A stretch of DNA of 6,535 nucleotides. It comes from Dehalococcoidia bacterium (GTDB lineage Bacteria; Chloroflexota; Dehalococcoidia; Dehalococcoidales; Fen-1064). Location of the stretch: positions 1-6,535 of the forward strand of contig JAUYDN010000026.1 of NCBI GenBank assembly GCA_030691775.1. The letters are read 5' to 3'. How positions within the stretch are numbered: the first letter of the stretch is position 1; every line of letters begins with the position of its first letter. Made by a program: the position numbers and the translations under genes. Below the pieces are notes generated by a model. It was not told the DNA's origin, did not search any database, and worked only from the letters and a program-made list of their open reading frames with translations. Of the stretch, positions 1 through 5,636 are shown piece by piece.

Positions 1-1605
1 GTCCCGACTCAGCAGTGGGACATAATCATTTCAACCACGGCAGCCACTGGCGGCGTCCACATTTATGAAAACCTGGCTTCTCTCGATTGGAAGAAAGGTC
101 CATCCGGCACAAACGCATATTCTGCGGAGTCTTCTTACGTGTCCGACGAGTTCCTCGCGGGGGACATTGCCGAGAGCTGGGAGCAGGTCGATACCAGGAC
201 GCTCATCTGGCGCATACGCAAAGGTATCAAGTGGCAAAATAAAGCACCGGTGAACGGGCGCGAAGTCACCGCGGAAGACGTCAAGTACTCCTTCCAGCGG
301 GGGCAAGGCCATCCTCAGAGCGTCTACTATGCCGGCCCGACTGTTGCCGAAGCTGACAAACTCAAGATTGAGGTACTGGATAAATACACGGTGAAGTTTA
401 CCGACCCCGAACCCAATGCCCGCGGTGTTCACGGTCAGGGTCAGTGGTTGTACATACAAGCCAAGGAAGCGGTGGACAAGGGCGGCGGCAACCTGAGCGA
501 CTGGCGGAACGCCGTGGGCACCGGCCCGTTCATACTGGAGGACGTGGTGCCGGATAGCTCGGTGCGTTTTAAGCGTAATCCAAACTACTACGCGGTAGAC
601 CCGTTCTTCCCGCAGAACCAACTGCCTTACATCGATATCCTCGAGGCACTGGTAATCACGGATGAATCGACCCGCATCGCCGCCATGCGCACTCGCAAGG
701 TCGAGGTTTACAACTACTTCCCCTACGACAAAGTGAAGACGATGCAATCGACCAACCCCGAGCTGAAGATGCGCAAGATGACGCCCGACTACGGCTTTGA
801 AATCTTTATGCGCGTTGACATCGCACCTTTCAGTGACAAGCGGGTACGGCAGGCATTACAGTTCGCGGTAGACGAGCCGAAGATCAAGACCGAATACTTT
901 GGCGGTGACGCCGTAATACTGGGGTGGCCTGTCCACTCTTACTTCAAGACACACTACACGCCTCTAGAGCAGTTACCTGAGAACAGCCGCAAGATGTTCG
1001 AGTACCAGCCGGACATGGCGAAGAAGCTACTCGCCGATGCTGGTTACCCCAACGGTTTCAAGACCGAGGTGGCTGTCGGCTCGTACTGGCCTAAGGGCAT
1101 TGAACAGCTTTCTATCGTCAAGGAGAACTGGAAGGTAATCGGCGTCGACCTGGAAATTAAACCTACGGAAGCGTCCACGTTTGTCTCACTCATCTACGGC
1201 AAGAAGTACCCGGCGATGGTCTTCTTGTCATGGGGGAACAATGGCGTGGATGATGCCTTTGGCTGGGCGCATGATGGCTGGGTGGGCAAAGGCGGGGCTA
1301 AATCCGTCTATGCCTTTAGCCCCGTCCATGACCCGGTTGCAACCGAGACCTACACGAAGCTGATGAACACCCTAAGCTTCGATGAGCGTGAAAAGATACG
1401 TAAGGAAGAGAACCTGAGGGAAATCGACCTGGCGTGGGAAATCTCATTGCCAATGCCGAACGCTTACACGTTCTGGGTGCCCTGGCTGAAAGGGTACAGT
1501 GGTGAGGCAGGTATCGGTCCTGACCCGCCGCAGTTCGGTGGCATCGCACGCTACGTGTGGATTGACCGCGCTCTCAAGACCCAGATGACGGGTATCAAAG
1601 AGTAA
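1..1605 (+). CDS. ABC transporter substrate-binding protein, family 5 (5'-truncated)
   Basis: This is the extracytoplasmic solute-binding subunit of a peptide/nickel/opine-type ABC importer (SBP_bac_5 family); the true ligand cannot be read from sequence. The frame is open from base 1, giving 534 residues without a start, so the gene runs off the left edge. A GTG at 139 is an internal codon, because family-typical sequence (YENL at residues 22-25) lies before it. Family features in order are: AESWE followed by a basic RKGIKW segment (about 55-78), TAEDVKYSFQR (about 90-100), GTGPF (173-177) followed by the RNPNYY segment, DKRVRQAL (about 279-286), and the LLADAGYPNGF segment (about 343-353). 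These span almost the whole mature protein, so probably only the signal peptide or lipobox and a few residues are missing. No permease or ATPase gene is in the window; they would have to lie upstream. A strong terminator starts 32 bases after the stop codon, so this is the last gene of its transcript. Confidence 0.93.
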   Translation, partial: VPTQQWDIIISTTAATGGVHIYENLASLDWKKGPSGTNAYSAESSYVSDEFLAGDIAESWEQVDTRTLIWRIRKGIKWQNKAPVNGREVTAEDVKYSFQRGQGHPQSVYYAGPTVAEADKLKIEVLDKYTVKFTDPEPNARGVHGQGQWLYIQAKEAVDKGGGNLSDWRNAVGTGPFILEDVVPDSSVRFKRNPNYYAVDPFFPQNQLPYIDILEALVITDESTRIAAMRTRKVEVYNYFPYDKVKTMQSTNPELKMRKMTPDYGFEIFMRVDIAPFSDKRVRQALQFAVDEPKIKTEYFGGDAVILGWPVHSYFKTHYTPLEQLPENSRKMFEYQPDMAKKLLADAGYPNGFKTEVAVGSYWPKGIEQLSIVKENWKVIGVDLEIKPTEASTFVSLIYGKKYPAMVFLSWGNNGVDDAFGWAHDGWVGKGGAKSVYAFSPVHDPVATETYTKLMNTLSFDEREKIRKEENLREIDLAWEISLPMPNAYTFWVPWLKGYSGEAGIGPDPPQFGGIARYVWIDRALKTQMTGIKE

Positions 1606-1636
1606 TCGCTATTTTACTCGCGGCTCCACAATGACG

Positions 1637-1672
1637 ACCGGGGGTAGAGAAATCTACCCCCGGTTTCTTTTT
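1637..1672 (+). terminator. Strong intrinsic terminator of the substrate-binding protein gene
   Basis: A perfect 12-base-pair stem (1637-1648 with 1653-1664) is closed by a GAAA tetraloop (1649-1652) and followed at once by a T-rich run (TTTCTTTTT, ending at 1672). It begins 32 bases after the stop codon at 1603-1605. The T run is only on the + side, so it should terminate rightward transcription. This is a textbook rho-independent terminator. Confidence 0.95.
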
Positions 1673-1709
1673 ACACTGTTTTTCCACGTAAAATACCGCC
1701 TTTGTGTAC

Positions 1710-1738
1710 TTGATAAATTTTTTGCCCTGTAATATATT
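1710..1738 (+). promoter_or_regulatory. Possible sigma-70-type promoter with no gene directly downstream
   Basis: TTGATA (1710-1715) and TATATT (1733-1738) are separated by 17 bases, each one mismatch from the -35 and -10 consensus. The segment is AT-rich, so a chance match is quite possible. The next + strand gene starts about 690 bases further on. If real, this promoter would drive a non-coding transcript through the repeats or a very long leader of the flavoenzyme operon. Confidence 0.25.
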
Positions 1739-1781
1739 TTGAGCACTGTCACACACGACTATCGCCCACTAATTCGCATTA

Positions 1782-1875
1782 GCTATCATGTTGGCACAAA
1801 CCGAATGGTGGCACAGGCGTCCCTGCCTGTGCGGCTTTTCTCCATCAAACTGCCATCATGTTCGCACAACCGAAT
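1782..1875. repeat. Imperfect direct repeats flanking a REP-like hairpin
   Basis: Two near-identical copies of a ~24-base unit lie at 1782-1806 and 1852-1875, 70 bases apart. They share the core ATCATGTT and CCGAAT and differ by two substitutions and one single-base gap. Between them is a perfect 8-base-pair hairpin (GCACAGGC at 1811-1818, loop GTCCCT, GCCTGTGC at 1825-1832). The arrangement resembles an interspersed extragenic palindrome that has been duplicated or inserted. The stem is followed by GGCTTTTC, which is too weak to call a terminator with confidence. Confidence 0.6.
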
Positions 1876-1924
1876 AAGCTGACATTTACCGGAAACCCTG
1901 TATTTCTGAGCTTACCCGGGGTTA

Positions 1925-1980
1925 CCGGGAGGTCCTGCTGGGGGAAACCAGAGTGCCGGGATAGAGAGGACACTACCCGG
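1925..1980 (+). other. Nested stem region, possible structured RNA or repeat
   Basis: Three short helices nest in order: CCGGG (1925-1929) with CCCGG (1976-1980), GTCCT (1932-1936) with AGGAC (1967-1971), and CTGG (1938-1941) with CCAG (1948-1951) around a GGGAAA loop. There is an unpaired bulge on the 3' side (about 1952-1966). I do not recognise a known RNA family. The segment is GC-rich, and an alternative CCGGG at 1916-1920 could pair with the same 3' strand, so the fold is only suggestive. Confidence 0.25.
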
Positions 1981-2047
1981 CTTAAATAAGCGCCACAACC
2001 CCTACTGTGGCCAGGGGGCTTTGCCTCAAAAGTCGAGTAGCCTTGTC

Positions 2048-2076
2048 ACCCTGAGCCCTTCGGCTTCGCTCAGGGT
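2048..2076. repeat. REP-like extragenic palindrome
   Basis: A perfect 9-base-pair stem (ACCCTGAGC at 2048-2056 with GCTCAGGGT at 2068-2076) encloses a loop containing CCTTCGGCTTC. The CCCTGAG...CTTCGGCTTCG...CTCAGGG pattern is of the type seen as dispersed intergenic palindromes in many environmental bacteria; that resemblance is from memory, not from a search. No T run follows, so it is not an intrinsic terminator. Confidence 0.6.
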
Positions 2077-2107
2077 AAACTCCGGAAGGGTCTCCGTGCC
2101 TACTAAG

Positions 2108-2363
2108 TAGTGTAGTGTCTCCGTAATAACTTGACAATTACACATGGAGTGTGGTGCCACGGACGAAATATGAAAATGATGGTTCCAAAGGGTGGGAAAG
2201 CAAGATGACTGCCAACTTGCACAAGGGAGTTGAGAGGGGCGTCAGCCCCTCTCAAAATAGTTCTTCCCCTTCTCTGCGGAGAAAGGGCAAGGGGATGAGG
2301 CGCTGTGTAAGAACTGGCATCTTTTATTCAGAATTGTAAAGCTGTTATTGAGACACTCCACTA
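2108..2363. mobile_element. MITE-like element with ~32-base terminal inverted repeats
   Basis: The left end (2108-2139) and the reverse complement of the right end (2332-2363) can be aligned over 32 bases with no net length difference. The outermost 14 bases (TAGTGTAGTGTCTC against TAGTGGAGTGTCTC) match at 13 positions, an AATAAC block follows in both, and the inner 9 bases (TTGACAATT against TTTACAATT) match at 8. The ~256-base body has no transposase gene. It contains a perfect 11-base-pair hairpin at 2230-2255 and an imperfect one near 2266-2294. TA is the outermost dinucleotide at both ends, which would fit either part of the repeat or a TA target duplication of the IS630/mariner type. 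It could be a non-autonomous element or a deleted insertion sequence. The right end lies 63 bases before the flavoenzyme start. Confidence 0.6.
2230..2255. repeat. Perfect 11-base-pair hairpin inside the inverted-repeat element
   Basis: TTGAGAGGGGC (2230-2240) and GCCCCTCTCAA (2245-2255) form an uninterrupted 11-base-pair stem with a GTCA loop. The bases after the stem (AATAGTTCTTCCCC) are not a proper T run, so terminator function is doubtful. A second, imperfect dyad (TTCTC, loop TGCG, GAGAA at 2270-2283, with outer CCCC and GGGG blocks) follows within 15 bases, so the two probably belong to one structured repeat. Confidence 0.7.
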
Positions 2364-2426
2364 GCAAATGGCCGGGCATTATTATTTACGAGAGGTTTCA
2401 GGAAAAACTCAATTGGGAGGATTGCT

Positions 2427-4406
2427 ATGAAAATTCTAGAACCAATCCAGATAAAGAATATGAAGCTCAAGAACCGTATTGGCTTGCCGTCACTATTGAA
2501 CATGCCCGGGGCCGATGACAGCAGTATCAACGACCTGACCATCAGGTGGTTTGAATCGAGGGCAAAGGGTGGCGCCGGGCTTATTATGACGGGGTCGGTT
2601 GCTTCCAGCGCGCCGGGTATACCTGTCCAGACCCGTATCGTGCGGGGGGCAGGGATTGCACTGTACGATGACAGGTTCATCCCGGGGTTTGCCAGGCTGG
2701 CGAAAGTGCTCCACTCTTATGGCGCCATGCTGGGCGTGCAGATGGGCATAGTGGGTGGGGTGATGGGAGGGAGAGGTCCGTCCCCACCACCGTATCCCGA
2801 TGAACAGAACCGTACGGACGACCTTTTCTTCGTGATGAGCGGAGTCAGGATACCGTGGACTGAAGTGACAATCGAGCAGATCGAGCGGTCCCAGAATGAT
2901 ATTGCGGCAGCGGCGGCAAGAGCAAAAGCGGCTGGAGTGGATGCTGTGGAACTGCATTGTGCTCACGGTGGGGCTACCGGTGGTTGTTCTTTCATCTCAC
3001 CGTATTATAACCATCGGACAGATAAGTACGGCGGAAGCTGGGAGAACCGGCTCCGCTATGCCGTTGAGACGATACAGAAAATCCGGCAGGCGGTGGGGGA
3101 TGATTTCCCCGTATTCGTGAGGCTGAGCACGGACCAGCTCCTGGGTAACCGGGGTATTACGATAGAAGACACCTGTAAGATTATCGTGCCCACTCTGGAG
3201 AAAGCCGGGGTTGACTGTATAGATTGCTCGCAGGGAGATATGATACGCGCCGGACAGGGCATTACTATCCCGCTATACTATACCAGGGGTTGTTTTATCC
3301 ATTTTGCGGCGGCAGTGAAAAAGTCCACCAGACTGCCGGTAATCGGCGTGGGACGCATCGTGGATATCGAGATGGCAGAAAAGTTCCTCCAGGAGGGCAA
3401 AGCTGACATCATCTTTATGGGCAGGCAGTTGGTTGCCGACCCGGACACGCCGAAGAAGTATTTTGAGGGGAGAAAAGACGAAATCCGCACCTGTATCGGC
3501 TGTCTGGGCGGTTGCGGCCGGCCCTGTCCGGTTAATTATGATATACAGGATAACCCGGTCCCATTTACCCCGGCGGAGAAAGCAAAGAAAGTGTTCATTA
3601 TCGGCGGAGGTGTGGGCGGCATGGAAGCCGCCAGAATCGCCGCGATGAGAGGGCACAAAGTTACCCTGTTTGAGAAGGACTCCCAGCTCGGTGGTATGGT
3701 CGCCGCGCTGGCATTGACCAAACTTACCAGCGAGTTCGGCAACCTCGTGGACTACCTGGGCACTCAGATGAGAAAACTCAAGGTGGATGTGAGGATATGC
3801 CGGGAAGCGACTCCGGATGATGTTAATGAGATTAAACCCGATGTCATTATCGTTGCCACTGGCTCCTCGATGGTCATTCCGGAAATCGCCAGAGGCAAAC
3901 CATCCGTGATGCACCACATCGAAGCGTTGAAGAAAAAGAACGCCATCGGACAGAGAGTGGTCATCTGGGGTCTCGTTGCCGCTGAACTGGCGATTTCTCT
4001 GGCTGAAGAAGGCAAAGACGTAGTTATCATTGGCCGCGGCGGTGAGGATACACTCGCCAGAGACTACCCGCAAGCGCGCCGATTCTACATTTTCAGAAAG
4101 CTGACCGATATCAACGTCCCCAGGGAGACTCCGGAAGCAAAACGGGTGAACAATCCGCGCGTCCTTTTCTATGTGGATGTTGAAGCCATCACCCCGGAAG
4201 GAATAACGGTGGTGAATAAAGACGGTGCTAAGACTATCCTTCCTTATGATACGCTGATTATCTCCCGTGAACGGGAAGCCAATGATTCCCTGTTTAATAC
4301 GTTCCAGGGTAAAGCGCCTGAAGTCTATAAAATCGGGGACTGCGCACAGGTAGGAGATATCCAGACGGCGGTCTGGAGCGCCAACGAAGTCGCCAGAAAA
4401 ATCTGA
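2427..4406 (+). CDS. Divergent OYE-type FMN/4Fe-4S/FAD oxidoreductase
   Basis: This 659-residue flavoprotein has the 2,4-dienoyl-CoA reductase / trimethylamine dehydrogenase layout and is predicted cytoplasmic, with no signal peptide. An FMN-binding TIM barrel spans about 1-340: KILEPIQIKNMKLKNRI start, RAKGGAGLIMTG, GVQMG, RTDKYGG at 197-203, and MGR at 331-333. Four cysteines (356, 359, 363, 367) are cluster ligands. An FAD Rossmann fold starts with GGGVGG at 393-398 and acidic E416, and the C-terminal IGDC (636-639) fits the FAD-binding GD motif. GGGAGG at 2415-2420 with a 6-base gap supports the ATG. Several sites are odd. The substrate-binding pair H177/H180 is kept, but the Tyr that normally follows (HGY) is Gly182, in a loop about two residues longer than usual. 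The Cys3-Cys4 spacing is only three residues. The second, NAD(P)-binding glycine loop is eroded (WGLVAAE at 514-520). Classic dienoyl-CoA reductase activity is therefore doubtful and the substrate is unknown. It is probably co-transcribed with the DUF169 gene. Confidence 0.9.
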   Translation: MKILEPIQIKNMKLKNRIGLPSLLNMPGADDSSINDLTIRWFESRAKGGAGLIMTGSVASSAPGIPVQTRIVRGAGIALYDDRFIPGFARLAKVLHSYGAMLGVQMGIVGGVMGGRGPSPPPYPDEQNRTDDLFFVMSGVRIPWTEVTIEQIERSQNDIAAAAARAKAAGVDAVELHCAHGGATGGCSFISPYYNHRTDKYGGSWENRLRYAVETIQKIRQAVGDDFPVFVRLSTDQLLGNRGITIEDTCKIIVPTLEKAGVDCIDCSQGDMIRAGQGITIPLYYTRGCFIHFAAAVKKSTRLPVIGVGRIVDIEMAEKFLQEGKADIIFMGRQLVADPDTPKKYFEGRKDEIRTCIGCLGGCGRPCPVNYDIQDNPVPFTPAEKAKKVFIIGGGVGGMEAARIAAMRGHKVTLFEKDSQLGGMVAALALTKLTSEFGNLVDYLGTQMRKLKVDVRICREATPDDVNEIKPDVIIVATGSSMVIPEIARGKPSVMHHIEALKKKNAIGQRVVIWGLVAAELAISLAEEGKDVVIIGRGGEDTLARDYPQARRFYIFRKLTDINVPRETPEAKRVNNPRVLFYVDVEAITPEGITVVNKDGAKTILPYDTLIISREREANDSLFNTFQGKAPEVYKIGDCAQVGDIQTAVWSANEVARKI

Positions 4407-4475
4407 GGTCGACCGGCACAAGTCAACGGCATACGGTTTACCCACCAGAACGGCGACAAAACAGGAGCGATTAAA

Positions 4476-5231
4476 ATGACAAATTGGGCTGAACTGACAC
4501 AGCAGTTAGAACGTTTTCTCCGTCTGGTTACATATCCGATCGCCTATAAAAAACTGGAGAAAGCAGAGGAACTGGAGAAAATAGCCGGGGTAAGACGGTT
4601 CGACCGGCGTTTGACTTTCTGCCAGGTGCCGACACTGGTAAGAAGGGGAGGCTGGACTATCGGGGTGACCAGGAACAACCTGAGCGAGCGTTGTGCTCGC
4701 ATTAACGGTCTCGCAGCCACTACGGATAATGCAGTTGCCCGTGAAGCGGAAGACTTTACCACCACCTGGTTTTCTACCCTGGAAGATGCGCGAAAACAGA
4801 TGACGACATATCCGCTGGTCCCTCCCGGAGAAGCCCTTGTGCTTGCCCCGTTGGCTTCCGGGAAATTTGACCCGGATGTTGTTTTGATTTATGGAAACCC
4901 TGCCCAGTTGATGTTGCTGATGAACGCTCTACAGTTTCGCGATTACGAACGTTTCCAGTTTCACTTTATCGGTGAGGGTGCTTGCGCAGATGGACTGGCA
5001 CAGTGCTACACGAGCGGCAAGCCTGCACTCGCTATCCCCTGTTTGGGAGAGAGAAGGTTCGGCGGCGTAACCGACGAAGAAATCGTGTTAGCACTGCCAC
5101 CCGGGATGATTGAGAAAGCGGTTGAAGGACTGCAATCGCTCTGGAAAAGAGGCTTAAGATACCCGATTATGTATTTTGGACCTGAAAACGACCCTTCTTC
5201 AGCCCTGTCGCGCGTTTATCCCCGCCGCTGA
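4476..5231 (+). CDS. DUF169 family protein
   Basis: This 251-residue protein of the uncharacterised DUF169 family (COG2043) has no established biochemical function, and none is assigned here. It shows the family pattern: an N-terminal helical part with the TYPIAYKKLEKAEEL segment (19-33), then FCQVPTLVRRGGW (48-60), a second conserved Cys at 73, and a C-terminal half with GEGACADGLAQC (166-177) and LAIPCLGERRFGG (185-197). Cysteines 49, 73, 170, 177 and 189 sit in or near these blocks, which would fit a role with a metal, cluster or redox partner; that is inference. No signal peptide or membrane segment is visible. AGGAG (4463-4467) lies 8 bases before the ATG. The 69-base gap from the flavoenzyme gene has no terminator, which suggests one operon. 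A likely terminator follows at 5259-5283. Confidence 0.87.
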   Translation: MTNWAELTQQLERFLRLVTYPIAYKKLEKAEELEKIAGVRRFDRRLTFCQVPTLVRRGGWTIGVTRNNLSERCARINGLAATTDNAVAREAEDFTTTWFSTLEDARKQMTTYPLVPPGEALVLAPLASGKFDPDVVLIYGNPAQLMLLMNALQFRDYERFQFHFIGEGACADGLAQCYTSGKPALAIPCLGERRFGGVTDEEIVLALPPGMIEKAVEGLQSLWKRGLRYPIMYFGPENDPSSALSRVYPRR

Positions 5232-5258
5232 CTAAACGGACTCACCAGATATAAACTT

Positions 5259-5283
5259 CCCACGACCTTACGGTCGGGGTTTT
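5259..5283 (+). terminator. Likely intrinsic terminator of the flavoenzyme-DUF169 operon
   Basis: CGACC (5263-5267) pairs with GGTCG (5272-5276) around a TTAC loop. The stem extends through CCC (5259-5261) with GGG (5277-5279) if A5262 is bulged. Four T residues (5280-5283) follow, and the structure begins 28 bases after the DUF169 stop codon. The T run is short, so the call is moderate. Confidence 0.6.
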
Positions 5284-5403
5284 AAGTAAGGTAGCATAAC
5301 TCTTTAGAATGGCATTTATGTATGGAACTATATACATTATGTAATATTACACCCCTGCATCGAACTATCTGATTTAATGTGACATCAAATTCCGATGAAT
5401 TGT

Positions 5404-5449
5404 TGGTTGAACAGTCAGGACGAAAACTGTAGACAGTAATCTTTAACCA
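5404..5449. repeat. Foldable inverted-repeat segment
   Basis: TGGTTGAA (5404-5411) can pair with TTTAACCA (5442-5449) through eight pairs including one G-T wobble. Inside it, CAGT (5412-5415) can pair with ACTG (5426-5429). The inner loop holds a second copy of the ACAGT motif. The pairing is modest and could be chance in AT-rich DNA. Confidence 0.25.
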
Positions 5450-5492
5450 GTTGTCCGAGTTCTGGAAGAGCGGTTATACCAGCACCTTATTT

Positions 5493-5521
5493 GTTGTGCA
5501 CAAACTGGCTTTTTGTGCAAC
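5493..5521. repeat. Bulged hairpin containing a 10-base palindrome
   Basis: GTTG (5493-5496) plus CACAAA (5499-5504) pair with TTTGTGCAAC (5512-5521), leaving a TG bulge and a 7-base loop. The left arm also contains the perfect palindrome TTGTGCACAA (5494-5503). It lies between two convergent genes, about 115 bases beyond the stop of the minus-strand gene. Without a T run, its role as a transcript end is unproven. Confidence 0.4.
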
Positions 5522-5636
5522 CGAGTGCTCTGTAAAGTGAATCACATCATTGTGGACTGTCTCTACACTACCTTTCTCTCCTTTATTTACATTTTAAGGC
5601 TAGGATTGAGCACAAGTAATCTTCATCTGTGTCCTT

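Larger units (their letters stand above)
1606..2426. other. Repeat-rich intergenic region without a convincing gene
   Basis: These 821 bases hold no supportable gene. From left to right one sees the terminator, an AT-rich segment with a promoter-like pair at 1710-1738, two imperfect direct repeats around a REP-like hairpin (1782-1875), a nested stem region (1925-1980), a REP-like palindrome (2048-2076), and a ~256-base element with inverted-repeat ends (2108-2363). A 62-codon open frame at 2151-2339 lies wholly inside that last element and runs through its hairpins, so it is treated as chance. No confident promoter was found for the flavoenzyme gene at 2427. Confidence 0.75.
5232..5636. other. 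AT-rich intergenic region between convergent genes
   Basis: No gene is supported in these 405 bases. After the terminator there are several small dyads: a perfect 10-base palindrome GTAATATTAC at 5341-5350, an ACTGT-AG-ACAGT inverted repeat at 5426-5437, a longer foldable segment at 5404-5449, and a hairpin at 5493-5521. A 60-codon + strand frame at 5513-5695 has no convincing ribosome binding site and overlaps the 3' end of the minus-strand gene, so it is discounted. No clear terminator for the minus-strand gene was found here. Confidence 0.6.

Noticed and set aside
139..141. GTG as the start of the substrate-binding protein
   Set aside because: The frame is open to base 1, and the sequence before the GTG contains family-typical residues (YENL), so it is an internal Val codon.
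31..747. Minus-strand open frame (238 codons) opposite the substrate-binding protein gene
   Set aside because: It is antisense to clear family-5 solute-binding protein sequence and has no recognisable domain of its own.
1992..2017. H-type pseudoknot: stem GCCACA/TGTGGC with loop CCCCT pairing to AGGGG
   Set aside because: The final loop would be a single base crossing a six-pair stem, which is not sterically reasonable. The two pairings are better seen as alternatives.
1880..2040. Cobalamin, TPP or Moco riboswitch
   Set aside because: A few words look similar (for example CCCCTACTGTGG), but the conserved core motifs of these riboswitches are missing, and the next gene is about 390 bases away with an inserted element between.
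2131..2136. TTGACA as a -35 box of a promoter
   Set aside because: No -10-like hexamer is found 16-18 bases downstream, and the hexamer belongs to the left inverted repeat.
2151..2339. 62-codon + strand open frame
   Set aside because: It lies entirely inside the inverted-repeat element and runs through both hairpins. It has low-complexity Ser/Arg/Lys-rich content and no good ribosome binding site.
3273..4445. Long minus-strand open frame (390 codons) opposite the flavoenzyme gene
   Set aside because: It lies antisense to a well-supported gene whose codon bias keeps the opposite frame free of stops. The product shows no recognisable domain.
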